Assembly: GCF_005765165.1 (NCBI RefSeq)
Contig: NZ_VCIW01000025.1
Span: 1-64,000, forward strand
Source: Paenibacillus antri
Lineage (GTDB): Bacteria; Bacillota; Bacilli; Paenibacillales; YIM-B00363
Direction: 5' to 3'
Length of the DNA stretch: 64,000 bases
Below the pieces are notes generated by a model. The model had not been told where the DNA came from. It saw only the letters and a program-made list of their open reading frames with translations, and searched no databases. Shown here one piece after another: positions 17,140 to 27,316 of the stretch; within the stretch, counting starts at the first letter, position 1; each line of letters opens with the position of its first letter. Position numbers and translations under genes: made by a program.

Positions 17140-17175
17140 TCCGCTTGCCGCCGCTTCCACAGGGCGGCAAGCGGA
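17140..17175 (+). other. Strong intercistronic hairpin after the binding-protein gene
   Basis: TCCGCTTGCCGCC (17140-17152) pairs perfectly over 13 bp with GGCGGCAAGCGGA (17163-17175). No T-run follows, and the next gene starts 43 bases on. This is more like a 3' mRNA-stabilising or partial attenuation hairpin than a full terminator. It could give the binding protein more transcript than the giant enzymes downstream. Confidence 0.7.
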
Positions 17176-17217
17176 CTTATAAGGCCTATATAACGACATC
17201 GTTCGAGGAGGAAGATG

Positions 17218-20200
17218 ATGAGGAAGCTGCTCGCGTTGCTGCTCACGATCTGTCTTGTCATTCCGGCCTTCCCGGCTTCGCCCGCGCGCGCCGCGGAAGA
17301 GCCGGCGGGAGAGACCCGGCACTATTGGATTACGCCTTACGCCTTCAAGTCGTTCGGCACTTGGACGTTGTCAGGCGACTGGGTGACCGGCCGGGCGACG
17401 GCTTCGATTCCCGGAGAAGCCAACGGCGAAGGAGGAGAGCCTGCCATCGCCGAGGTCAACATTACGAAAGCGGCCAATTACAGGCTGTGGGTCCGCGATC
17501 GCGACTATGCGACGAACCAGCCGGGCACCCGAACGTTCCACGTCGCGGTCGACGGCGTCATGGCCGCCGAACGGTTCGGCGACCATGGCATGGAGGGCTT
17601 CCGGTGGTCCGAGGTCGGGGTTTATTTTCTGGAGGAAGGCGTTCACGAGCTGGCGCTCGTAGATACCTCCGGTTTCTTCGCCAGAAGCGAAGGGTTCTTC
17701 CTATCCGAAGACGTAAGCTTGGTTCCGCCCGAGAATAAGGAAGAGCTGATGAAGATCGTCAAGCCCATGAGTCCGTTCGAATCGCTGCCGCCCGCCGACT
17801 TCCCGGCTTGGGCGAGGGAGGACGTGACCCCGGTCGAGTCCGAGTCGATCGAGAACGATTCCGTGAAGGTCGTGTTCCATCGGGGCGCCGGCGCGCAGGG
17901 CGATCTCGTGCAGAACGAGATCTTCGTGAAGGACGCCGGGCAATGGGTTTCGGTGAAGGGAAAGACGGAGGAGCTCGGCTTCCTGATGATGTCCGCGCTG
18001 AACAGCGAATTCGCCGGCGAGAACGAGCAGTTCACGCTCGTCGAGCAGACCGTCATAATCAACGGACGGGAGGTGACCGCCGTCGCGGAGGACTTCTTCA
18101 CGACCGGCGTGCCGGTCTGGTTCATCCCGTCCGACTTCGAGAAGGTCGCGGACAATAAGATCGAGCTGACCTTCCCGAACACGGAAGCGGATCTGACGGT
18201 AACGTTCGAGTTGGATGCGCTTACGGACGATCCGAAAGTGACGCTGAACGCCGTATTCCCGCAGCAGGGCGCATATTCGTTCATGCTGTTCAGCGGCGAC
18301 GGCGTCGATTATGCGGATTACGATACGGTGACCGCCCCGTTGCTGTACGTGAAGAAGGCCGTGCCGCAGAGCTCCAGCATGATCCCGGAAAGCTATTTGT
18401 TTACGCCGATGGCTACCTTGCACTTCAAAGAACATCAATCGAAGGTCCCAGGGAAGCAGCTGACCTCCGGGGTCGTCATGGACCCGACCAGCGTGCCGCA
18501 AGGCTACGTATATCCGGACACCTCTCACTTCGGCTTGGTGTTGAGGGATCAAGCGCGGAACGTCCGGCCGCAGCTGATCGCCCCGCTGTTCGGTACGGAG
18601 CACAGCCGCTTCGACAGCGGCGACAGCTACCAGGTATCTTACCGGATCGTAAACCATCTGAATTCATGGTACGACACGCTGACGCATGTGTCGGAAGAGA
18701 TGTTCAACCTTAGAGACTTGCGGACGAACTACTTCCATTCGCTGAACGAAGCGATCTACAACGCTACGGACTTAATGATGGACGACGACTACGGCGGTTG
18801 GGATCCCGTCAACATGGCGCACTACAACATGGAAGAGCGGCATCTGTCCACAACGTCCAACGCTATGACGGCGGTGCAGCGATACTTGCTGACGGAAAAC
18901 GAAGCGATCTTGGACGAACGCGCCGTCCCCACGCTCGCGTTCCTGCTCAGCCGTCTGAACTATCACTTTAAGATTACGAACAGCCCAGGTGGGGGCAACT
19001 ACGTCGCGAACCCGCCGTCGCCGATGGGCGGGCCGGTCGCGAACTATTCGGCCAGCGTCTACGGCGGCTTGTACGAGATGACGCAAGGACGCATGCCGTT
19101 CCTGATGGATACGGCGATCGGCTCCGCGAAGGAAACCGGCAACTTGGCCGGCGTCGCCGACCAGGCGGCGCTGTACAAATATACCGGAGACCCGGCTTAC
19201 GTCGCCAAGGCGAAGGCGTCCGCGGATCAATATTTGGCGAATTATCCGAATTCGCCGACGAACCGGGAATCGCGGTTCGTCAGCGGCTTTATTTACGGCG
19301 ATTACATTCCGATGGTGACGACGTTTTTGGCCGCCTACGAGGCTACCGGGGAACAGAAATATCTGAACGCGGCGGAGGAGAGCGCGCGGCTGCTCGTCAC
19401 CGGCTTGTGGACGACGGGGTATCACAACGGCTTTGCCGAGTCCGACTATACGGTGGACCCGGTCGCCACGGCGGAACGGCCGCTCGTCGCGGACCGCTTC
19501 ACGTTCTGGTGGCACGGCGATCAGCAATGGCGGCTCGGCAATCCCGACGGGCTCGCGCTGCCGCCGCAGGAAGCCGGACCGCCGCTGCAGGAGGAGACCG
19601 CGCCGGGCTGGATCATCGCCAAAGCGGGCATGGGTACCGAGCATCCGCGGACGCCCGGACACGGCAACGTCATCACGATGAACAACTGGGCAGGGATGCT
19701 GGTGAAGCTGTCGGAGTATACCGGGGATCCGTATTTCGAGACGATGGCGCGCAACGCGATGATCGGCCGATTCGGCAATTACCCCGGTTATTATCAAGAC
19801 CGGCCGATCCTGCATCAGATGAAGGCGGATTATCCGTACGTCGGACCGGATTTCACGTCGATTTATTGGCACCATATCCCGGTCTTCATCTCCATGCTTG
19901 AGGATTTCTTGATCAACAGCGCATGGGCGAAGTCCGACCGGAACATCTCCTTCCCGTCGATCTACCAGTCCGGCTATGCCTACTTCGCCTCGAATCAGTT
20001 CGGCCATGCGCCGGGACGGTTCTACGACGAAGAAGACATGTGGCTGTGGCTCGACAGAGGCATTATAGAACCGGACACCGTGGAGATCGATTATATTGCG
20101 GCCCGGAAGGACGGCGTTCTCGGCCTGGCGTTGATGAACGAGGGCAACGAGACCGTGACAAGCACGATCGCGCTAGGGGAGAAGGTCGTCGGCGGCGAAG

Positions 20201-22215
20201 GGTACGTCGGCACGGCGACCGTGTACGAAGCGAACGGAGCGGCGTCTCAGATCGCCGTCGTCGACGGTAGCTTCACGATCTCGATTCCCGCGAAGGGCAT
20301 CCGGTCGGTCCTGCTGCGGCTTCCCGGCGTGGAAGCGCCGGCGTACGCGAATCCGGATTACGAGTATTCCAACAAGGCGGGAGAAACCGTATCGCAGCAC
20401 ACGAGAGGCAAAGGGCATGTCATTCAGATTTCGCCGGAGAGCTATCACGCTTACGTCTATATCTCCGATAAGGACGACGCGACGAGCAAGCTGCAGATGA
20501 CGTACCGGATCGGCGACGGACCGTCTCAGACCGTGGAAAATGTCGGATATCCCTATGAGTTTTTGATTAAGGTCGACGATCCGACGAAGAAATTCACGTA
20601 TTCGCTGCAAGCGACGAAGACGAACGGGCAAATCGAAAGTCTCGGCGGCGGGACGCTTGCGCCGAACGACTTCGCGGACGGGGGCATCGAGTTCCCGGAG
20701 ACCGTGTACGACTTCGAAGCGTTCGACACGACCGTGACGACGAAAGGCGATAACGCGACAGAAGGCGTCATCCGCTTCGTCGTCCCGGTCGCGGACTTCC
20801 CGTTCGAGGTGACGGAGAACCTGTTGATCGGTCTTCGCGTCACGAGCGAGTTCAAGCACAAGACGAACGGTTCCGTACTGCCGTTCGACAGCGTCATCAA
20901 GCGCAATGAAGTTCGCACGAACGGGACGACCGTGTTGGTGCTTTATCCGACCGCGACGGTTCCCGTTCGGAACTACAGCGATTATAACGTTACGCTGACC
21001 GTTCATCCGCCGGCGCCGCTGGGCGCATTCGATCCCTTCGACGTCCGGGTGAACTTCCCGGGCATGAATCCGTCGGAAGGCGTCATCCGCCTCGTCGTCC
21101 CCGTCGCGCCGTTCCCGTTCCCGGTTACGGAAAATTACTTAAAGGACCTACGCATTACGGGAACGCTCACGCATAAGGCGGACGGCTCGCCGCTCGCATT
21201 GGACAGCAGGATCGTAAGGAACGAGGTGCGTCCGGACGGTACGACCGTCTTGGTGGTGCTGCCTACGGCGGAGGTGCCGCTAAAGGATTATCGCGACTAC
21301 AACATCGATCTGACGATTCACCCGATCGACCTGACGGCGCCGACGACGAACGTCGAGCTTGCGCCGACGACCGGCGAAGCCGAAGTCAACGGGTGGTATA
21401 AGAGTCCGGTGAACGTATCCTTGCACGCGACGGACGACGTATCGGGCGTGAAGGATACGGTATACCGCCTGAACGGCGGCGAGTGGACCGCATACGTCGG
21501 ACCGTTCTCGATCGCCGATGACGGGGACTTCATGCTGGAGTATTACAGTACGGATAACGCCGGGAATTCGGAATCCGCGAAGACGGCGGCGTTCCGCATC
21601 GACCGGACGGCGCCGGAATCGACGGCCGCGGTTGCACCGGTCGGCGAAGGCGGAGCCGGCGGTTGGTACGCCGCCCCCGTACAAGTCGCCATCGCCGCGG
21701 CGGACGGGGGATCGTCGGTGACGGAATCCGTCTACCGCGTGAACGAAGGCGCATGGGCCGTCTACGCCGGTCCGTTCGTTATCGCCGATGACGGAACGTA
21801 TACGGTGGAATATTACAGCGCGGACGCCGCCGGCAACGTCGAAGGCGCGAAGGCGGTAAGCTTCCGCATCGATATGACGGCGCCCGAGGCGACGCTGTCG
21901 GCCGATCCCGGGACGATCTGGCCGCCGAACGGCAAGATGGTGCAGGTGCAAGCGACGGTGGAAGCGTCCGACGCCGGATCCGGGGTCGCGTCGGTGTCCT
22001 TGGTATCGATCGAAAGCAACGAACCGGCCGAAGAAGGAACGACGGACGTTCAGGATGCGAATTTCGGCACCGACGACCGGGAGTTCCAGCTGAGAGCGAC
22101 GAGGCTCGGAACCGGCGACGGAAGAATATACACGATCGTATACGCGATCGAGGATGAAGCGGGGAATGCAACGACGGTAACGACGGAAGTACGCGTTCCG
22201 CATCATCAGGAATAG
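17218..22215 (+). CDS. Giant secreted multidomain protein, six-hairpin-like core (paralog A)
   Basis: About 1,665 residues with a cleavable signal peptide (MRKLLALLLTICLVIPAF, cut near ARAAEE). Order of parts: one beta-sandwich module (about 25-165; AANYRLWVRDRDYA, LVDTSGFFARSEGFF); a beta-rich domain (about 200-480); an alpha-helical core (about 490-900) with repeats such as YTGDPAYVAKAKASADQYL and EATGEQKYLNAAEESARLL that recall six-hairpin glycosidases or lyases; a conserved block PGYYQ, HQMKADYPYVGPD, TSIYWHHIPVF; two ~100-residue beta repeats (about 1,160-1,365); and two OmpL47/Ig-like repeats plus a last Ig-like domain. No LPXTG or S-layer anchor is seen. I cannot assign a CAZy family. 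By context it attacks the polysaccharide outside the cell. ATG 17218 fits GAGGAGG better than 17215. Confidence 0.82.
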   Translation: MRKLLALLLTICLVIPAFPASPARAAEEPAGETRHYWITPYAFKSFGTWTLSGDWVTGRATASIPGEANGEGGEPAIAEVNITKAANYRLWVRDRDYATNQPGTRTFHVAVDGVMAAERFGDHGMEGFRWSEVGVYFLEEGVHELALVDTSGFFARSEGFFLSEDVSLVPPENKEELMKIVKPMSPFESLPPADFPAWAREDVTPVESESIENDSVKVVFHRGAGAQGDLVQNEIFVKDAGQWVSVKGKTEELGFLMMSALNSEFAGENEQFTLVEQTVIINGREVTAVAEDFFTTGVPVWFIPSDFEKVADNKIELTFPNTEADLTVTFELDALTDDPKVTLNAVFPQQGAYSFMLFSGDGVDYADYDTVTAPLLYVKKAVPQSSSMIPESYLFTPMATLHFKEHQSKVPGKQLTSGVVMDPTSVPQGYVYPDTSHFGLVLRDQARNVRPQLIAPLFGTEHSRFDSGDSYQVSYRIVNHLNSWYDTLTHVSEEMFNLRDLRTNYFHSLNEAIYNATDLMMDDDYGGWDPVNMAHYNMEERHLSTTSNAMTAVQRYLLTENEAILDERAVPTLAFLLSRLNYHFKITNSPGGGNYVANPPSPMGGPVANYSASVYGGLYEMTQGRMPFLMDTAIGSAKETGNLAGVADQAALYKYTGDPAYVAKAKASADQYLANYPNSPTNRESRFVSGFIYGDYIPMVTTFLAAYEATGEQKYLNAAEESARLLVTGLWTTGYHNGFAESDYTVDPVATAERPLVADRFTFWWHGDQQWRLGNPDGLALPPQEAGPPLQEETAPGWIIAKAGMGTEHPRTPGHGNVITMNNWAGMLVKLSEYTGDPYFETMARNAMIGRFGNYPGYYQDRPILHQMKADYPYVGPDFTSIYWHHIPVFISMLEDFLINSAWAKSDRNISFPSIYQSGYAYFASNQFGHAPGRFYDEEDMWLWLDRGIIEPDTVEIDYIAARKDGVLGLALMNEGNETVTSTIALGEKVVGGEGYVGTATVYEANGAASQIAVVDGSFTISIPAKGIRSVLLRLPGVEAPAYANPDYEYSNKAGETVSQHTRGKGHVIQISPESYHAYVYISDKDDATSKLQMTYRIGDGPSQTVENVGYPYEFLIKVDDPTKKFTYSLQATKTNGQIESLGGGTLAPNDFADGGIEFPETVYDFEAFDTTVTTKGDNATEGVIRFVVPVADFPFEVTENLLIGLRVTSEFKHKTNGSVLPFDSVIKRNEVRTNGTTVLVLYPTATVPVRNYSDYNVTLTVHPPAPLGAFDPFDVRVNFPGMNPSEGVIRLVVPVAPFPFPVTENYLKDLRITGTLTHKADGSPLALDSRIVRNEVRPDGTTVLVVLPTAEVPLKDYRDYNIDLTIHPIDLTAPTTNVELAPTTGEAEVNGWYKSPVNVSLHATDDVSGVKDTVYRLNGGEWTAYVGPFSIADDGDFMLEYYSTDNAGNSESAKTAAFRIDRTAPESTAAVAPVGEGGAGGWYAAPVQVAIAAADGGSSVTESVYRVNEGAWAVYAGPFVIADDGTYTVEYYSADAAGNVEGAKAVSFRIDMTAPEATLSADPGTIWPPNGKMVQVQATVEASDAGSGVASVSLVSIESNEPAEEGTTDVQDANFGTDDREFQLRATRLGTGDGRIYTIVYAIEDEAGNATTVTTEVRVPHHQE

Positions 22216-22296
22216 GCTAGGCACCTGAGATTGGGGGCGGTCGGATCGAAAGCGGCCGTCCGTCTCCCGCCTCGGGAAACTTATATTAGGAGGGAC

Positions 22297-25200
22297 ATGA
22301 TGAAAAGGTCGCTAGTTTTGGCGGTAATCTGCAGCTTGCTGATCTCCTTGCTCGTACCGTTCTCTTCCGCGCAAGCGGAGACGACGCCGGCGTTCCCGAA
22401 TATGCCGGTCATTACGAATGTGGAAGGCAATCACCAACGGTACTTTCTCGTACCGGAGCATTTCCAGAACGATCTCGGCACATGGTTGATCCAAGCGAAC
22501 GACGGTACGCTGCGCGGCCGGACGCTGGTCGGCCGAACCGACCGCAACGTCAACGCGACGAGGCCGGCCAACGCGACGATCGAGGTGGCGTCGACGGACG
22601 TGTATTACGTCTGGGCGCGGACGCGCGACTTCAACACGTTCACGGGAACGCGGCAGTTCAAGCTGAGCTTCGACGGATACACGCTGCCGCATACGTTCGG
22701 CGCGCACGCCACCCACGGCTGGCAATGGGAACGGGGTGGACGCGTAACGCTGAACGCCGGAGAAGCGGTCGTAGCGCTGCAGGATATCTCGGCGTATTAC
22801 CCGCGCGTGGACGGCATCGTGCTGACGACGGATCCGAGCTTCGTGCCGGATCCCAACTATACGGCGTTGAAGGCGCAGTTGGAGGCGCAGCAGGCGAAGA
22901 CGCCGCTGTCGCCGTACGAGAATGTTCCGTATATCTACAATATGCCGGGTTACTTCGCCAGCTATTTCGTCGTGCCGGAGCAGTTCGAAGCGGCGCCCGG
23001 CACGTGGACGGTCGGCGCGGGAGCGGAGTCGCTTCGCGGCGTGCTGCTGCAGGGCAAGGACGACGGACAGCCGGCGTCGGCGGTTCCGGCGGAAGCCGCG
23101 ATTCCGGTCGACGCGTCGGGCATCTACACCGTCTGGGCATATACCGAAGACGATGGAACGGGGAGCGGCGGCTTCTCGCTCGCCGTGGACGGCTTCGAGC
23201 TGGCGGAGCCGCTCGGCGATCACGGTACCGTCGGATGGGCTTGGGAACGCGGCGGCCGGGTGAATCTGAAGGCGGGCGCCGCGGCGCTGTCGCTGCGCGA
23301 CGCGTCGGGAGCGAGTCCCCGGGTAGCGGCTCTGCTGTTCACGGCGGATCCCGAATTCGTGCCGAGCGCGGATTACGCGGAATTGAAAGCGGAGCTCGCG
23401 GTCACCCGCCCCGTTTCGGAGGGGCCGCCGCCGTCGGACGTCGTGTTCCTCCGGACCGGCAGCTTCGAGGAGTTCGGCACTTGGAACTTGCAAGGCTACG
23501 AATCCGCCTTCGGCACGGTCAATCTGATCGGCATCATGTCGGCGGACGACGCGGTATTCGATCCGTCCGCGGCGGAGCCCGCCGTCGCCCGATTCGAGGC
23601 GCCGATCTCGGGCACCTATAAGGTATGGGTCCGCTCCCGAGACTTCTCCGCGCGGCAGGGGACGAGATTTTTCAACGTCGAGGTGAACGGCGAGCGCCTC
23701 GCCAAGACGTTCGGGAAGCACGGCATCAACGGCTGGGCGTGGGAGGACGGCGGCACGGTCGAGCTGACGCCGGGCACGAACGTCTTGAAGCTGCATGACA
23801 CGTCGGGGTATTACGCCCGGACGGACGGCATTTTCCTAACGAACGATTTGAACTTCACGCCTCCGAGCTCCTATACGGAGCTGCTGAAGATCGCGAAGCC
23901 GACGTACGTGTTCCAGGATCGTCTCGACTATCCGGCATGGGCGAAGACGAGCGCCGCGCCGACGCAAGTGCATACGCTGGAAAACGATAACGTGCGCATC
24001 GAGTTTTCCGAGGTACCGACGGCGCAAGGCAACGTCGTGCAGAAGCGCACGTACCTGAAATCGAACGGAAGCTTCGTGCCGGTCGAGTCGCGAACGGACG
24101 AATTCGGCTACCTGATGCTGTATGGCGAGGAGAGCGAGCCGGCCGGCATCGCCCAACAATCGCCGATCTTCTCGACGCAGGTGAATGCGGAAGGCCAAGA
24201 CATCCGCTTGGTCACGGTGAACGCGTTCGAAGCCGGACTGCCGTATTGGATGATTCCGTCGTCGGTCTCGCTCCAGGGCGAGGACGCCGCCTTGTTGGTC
24301 TCGGAGAACGAGGTCGCTCGTCTGGAAGCCGAATGGAGCCTGCCGGACGGCGCGACGGAGCCGGTCGTCGTGATCCGGCTGCTCCCGAAGCAAGCGGGCG
24401 CATTCAGCGTCGGCATGTTCAACGGAACGGAGCGGGACGTCGAGGAGATCGACTATTTGCTCAATCCGTTCCGCTACCACGGCAAGCGGCTGCCGGAGGA
24501 GCCGGTGCTGAATACGGAGCAGACGTCGTCGAACGCGGCGAGCTCCGTGACGTTGTCCGGCAAGCCCGACATCGCGGGCGGCCGCGAGGTGACGTACGCG
24601 GTCGTCGCGGATCCTTCGTCCATGAAGGATCGATGGGCGTACGCGGAATCGTCGGAGTTCGGTCTCGGCATTATGGGACGCGACCGCGGCGTATTGCCTT
24701 CGTTGTTCGCGCCGCTGATCGGCATGCCGGGCTCGCGGATGGAACCGGGCGACGCGTACACGTTCACGTACCGTCCGGTCACGCGGCTCGCGGGCTGGTA
24801 CGACACGTACCGGCATGTGACCCAATCCATTATGGGCCTTACGGATTATCGCAAAAACATCGAGTCGTCCTTGACGGATACGATCTTCAACGTGCAGGAC
24901 TTGATGCTGAACGATAACTTCGGCGGCTGGGACGTCGAAATGAAAGCGCACTATAACATGGAAGGGCAGAACGTCGGCACGACCGCCAGTCCGCTCGCCG
25001 CGATGCAGGCGTACCTGCTGTCGGAAGACGACGAGCTGTACGAACGCCGGGTCGTCCCGACGCTCGCGTCGATGCTGACGCGGAAAAATCAGCATTTCTC
25101 TTCGAAGGGCAACACGACCGCGCATCCTGCGATCACGTTCCCGAACCCGCTGCCGATCGGCTCGCCGACGGCCGGCTACGGCACGAGCGTGTTCGGCGGA

Positions 25201-27258
25201 TTGTTCGACATGACGCAGGGGCTGTCCCCGGCGTTCCGGGAGGTCGGCGTCGACAACGGCGTCAAGCAGACCGCGGGCAACGCGCCTTCCTGGTCCGATC
25301 ACGTCTGGATGTACCGGTATACGGGCAATACGGCGTACTTGGAGCAGGCGAAGGCGGCGGCCGATCAATATTTGGAGTCGGTCGTGTACGCGGCGCCGAG
25401 CGCGCTGCCCGACTTCGGCAGCTTCATCTACATCAGCTATTATCCGAACCTGAACGCGCTGCTCGATTTGTATGAAATCAGCGGCGAACAGCGATATTTG
25501 GACGGAGCGGCGGCGGCGGCCCGCGTGCTGATGACGACGCTGCGCACGTTCCCCGTACCGGAAGGGGAGACGACGATCAGCGCCGATGCGATTCGGGAGA
25601 GAGGCTTCCTGGACGGCGCGCACTTCTGGTGGAAGGGCGAATATTCGGATCGCTTAGGTCATCCGGAGCGATTGGCGGACCTGCAGGATATGACGGTCCC
25701 GGCGTGGATGCCTTCGCCCGTCGGCCTCGGCGTCGAACAAGCGAGCACGTTCATGGGCACCGATTCCGGCTTCATCACGATGTCGAACTGGGCGCCCGAC
25801 CTGATGCGCCTCGCGAAGCTGACCGGCGACGAGACGTTCGAGACGTACGCCCGCAACGCGGTGCTCGGACGCGGCGCGAACTATCCGGGGTATTACCAGA
25901 ACCAATACATGATGCATCAGAAGACGGCGGACTTCCCGTACGCGGGACCGGACCTCACGAGCATTTATTATCATCATATCCCGGTGTACTACGGGCTGCT
26001 GACGGACTACTTGTTCGCCCAGGCATGGAACTGGTCCGACGGACGCATCGACTTCCCGTTCCTGCGCCAGCAAGGGTATGCCTATTTCAATAACCGGAAG
26101 TTCGGGGGCGAGCCCGGCACGTTCTTCGGCGAAACGGACATGTGGCCGTGGCTGAAGCGCGGGCTGGTCGCGACGGACAGCATCCAAGTTGATTGGCTGG
26201 CGGCGCGGAAGGACGGCAAGCTCGGCCTCGCGCTGATGAACGAGGATGCGGCGCCGATCGCGACGACGGTGACGTTCGGCGAGGAACTGGGCGGCGCGAT
26301 GCTCTCGGGCGCGGCGACGCTGTACGACGCGGCCGGCAACGCCTCCGCAGTGACCGTTTCCGGCGGAGCGGTGACGGTGACCGTTCCGGCTCGCGGCTTG
26401 ATCGCGATCGTCATGGATCATCCGGAGGTGCAGGCGCCGGCCTTCGCGGCGATCGACGATTCGACCGCGCTGGCCCGTCCGCTCGGCGAGACGGTCGCGC
26501 ATGCGACCGGCGGCGCGGACTTCGGCGCAGGCGCGGTGCTGCAGACGAATCCGTCGTTCTACCATGCGTATGCGTACGTTACGGATATGCCGGAGACGAC
26601 GGCTCGCGTGACGCTCCGCTACCGCGTCGGCGAAGGCGAATGGCAGGCGGAGGAGAAGGCGGCGTACCCGTATGAATTTACGGTGAAGGTGACGGGCGAC
26701 GCGCCGTTCGATTTCTACTTCGACGTGCACGGCAAGGACGGTACGGTGCGCACCTCGTCCCAGAAGCGGCTTGCCCCTTACGCGGCGGGGACGGACATTA
26801 TCGCCTTCCAAGCGGGCGGCGGTCAAATCGGGAACGCGTTCATCGCGCGGGAAGCCCGGACGGTCGTTTCGATCGTATACGGGACGGATACGAGCGCCTT
26901 GGCGCCGACGGTCGTCTTGTCCGAAGGGGCGGCGCTGCTGTCTCCGGCGGGGACGGCCGACCATACAGATCCGGTCGATTACGTCGTACGGGCGGAGAAC
27001 GGCGCGACCGACACATGGACCGTATTCGTGGCGCAGATCGACGACGCCTCGGGGCTGCAGCGGCTGCTGACATTTTTACAGGATCAAGGGTGGCTCGGCA
27101 ACCAAGGCATCGCCAACTCTTTGGAGAAGCAAGCGCTGCGCGAGCAGTATCATGCGTTCCAGCAACATGTATCGTCTTTGGAGCAGGAAGGCCGGCTGAT
27201 GCCGGAGACGGCAGCGCTCTTGCTTCAAGCGGCGGATTCGCTGATGACGGGGACGTAA
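22297..27258 (+). CDS. Giant secreted multidomain protein, six-hairpin-like core (paralog B)
   Basis: About 1,653 residues, with a signal peptide ending near SSAQAETT. Three copies of the ~150-residue N-terminal module are present (each ending like DISAYYPRVDGI, DASGASPRVAAL, DTSGYYARTDGIFL), against one in paralog A. The beta-rich domain and helical core follow, with the same conserved block: PGYYQNQYMMHQ, ADFPYAGPDLTSIYYHHIPV. The C-terminus differs: a cadherin-like beta domain (RTVVSIVYGTDT, DYVVRAENGATDTWTVFVA) and a final helical FIMAH-like domain (LTFLQDQGWLGNQGIANSL, ALLLQAADSL). ATG 22297 follows AGGAGGG; the longer frame from 22231 has no site. Likely an extracellular depolymerase acting with paralog A; family unknown. 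Confidence 0.82.
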   Translation: MMKRSLVLAVICSLLISLLVPFSSAQAETTPAFPNMPVITNVEGNHQRYFLVPEHFQNDLGTWLIQANDGTLRGRTLVGRTDRNVNATRPANATIEVASTDVYYVWARTRDFNTFTGTRQFKLSFDGYTLPHTFGAHATHGWQWERGGRVTLNAGEAVVALQDISAYYPRVDGIVLTTDPSFVPDPNYTALKAQLEAQQAKTPLSPYENVPYIYNMPGYFASYFVVPEQFEAAPGTWTVGAGAESLRGVLLQGKDDGQPASAVPAEAAIPVDASGIYTVWAYTEDDGTGSGGFSLAVDGFELAEPLGDHGTVGWAWERGGRVNLKAGAAALSLRDASGASPRVAALLFTADPEFVPSADYAELKAELAVTRPVSEGPPPSDVVFLRTGSFEEFGTWNLQGYESAFGTVNLIGIMSADDAVFDPSAAEPAVARFEAPISGTYKVWVRSRDFSARQGTRFFNVEVNGERLAKTFGKHGINGWAWEDGGTVELTPGTNVLKLHDTSGYYARTDGIFLTNDLNFTPPSSYTELLKIAKPTYVFQDRLDYPAWAKTSAAPTQVHTLENDNVRIEFSEVPTAQGNVVQKRTYLKSNGSFVPVESRTDEFGYLMLYGEESEPAGIAQQSPIFSTQVNAEGQDIRLVTVNAFEAGLPYWMIPSSVSLQGEDAALLVSENEVARLEAEWSLPDGATEPVVVIRLLPKQAGAFSVGMFNGTERDVEEIDYLLNPFRYHGKRLPEEPVLNTEQTSSNAASSVTLSGKPDIAGGREVTYAVVADPSSMKDRWAYAESSEFGLGIMGRDRGVLPSLFAPLIGMPGSRMEPGDAYTFTYRPVTRLAGWYDTYRHVTQSIMGLTDYRKNIESSLTDTIFNVQDLMLNDNFGGWDVEMKAHYNMEGQNVGTTASPLAAMQAYLLSEDDELYERRVVPTLASMLTRKNQHFSSKGNTTAHPAITFPNPLPIGSPTAGYGTSVFGGLFDMTQGLSPAFREVGVDNGVKQTAGNAPSWSDHVWMYRYTGNTAYLEQAKAAADQYLESVVYAAPSALPDFGSFIYISYYPNLNALLDLYEISGEQRYLDGAAAAARVLMTTLRTFPVPEGETTISADAIRERGFLDGAHFWWKGEYSDRLGHPERLADLQDMTVPAWMPSPVGLGVEQASTFMGTDSGFITMSNWAPDLMRLAKLTGDETFETYARNAVLGRGANYPGYYQNQYMMHQKTADFPYAGPDLTSIYYHHIPVYYGLLTDYLFAQAWNWSDGRIDFPFLRQQGYAYFNNRKFGGEPGTFFGETDMWPWLKRGLVATDSIQVDWLAARKDGKLGLALMNEDAAPIATTVTFGEELGGAMLSGAATLYDAAGNASAVTVSGGAVTVTVPARGLIAIVMDHPEVQAPAFAAIDDSTALARPLGETVAHATGGADFGAGAVLQTNPSFYHAYAYVTDMPETTARVTLRYRVGEGEWQAEEKAAYPYEFTVKVTGDAPFDFYFDVHGKDGTVRTSSQKRLAPYAAGTDIIAFQAGGGQIGNAFIAREARTVVSIVYGTDTSALAPTVVLSEGAALLSPAGTADHTDPVDYVVRAENGATDTWTVFVAQIDDASGLQRLLTFLQDQGWLGNQGIANSLEKQALREQYHAFQQHVSSLEQEGRLMPETAALLLQAADSLMTGT

Positions 27259-27316
27259 GTCGATAAAGGAAGCCGGCCGGCGCGAGCCGGTCGGTTTCGT
27301 TCGGGGGGAGAACAAA

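Noticed and set aside
23836-25623. 595-codon antisense frame inside paralog B
   Set aside because: High-GC antisense shadow of the giant gene, Arg-rich, with no ribosome binding site or domain.
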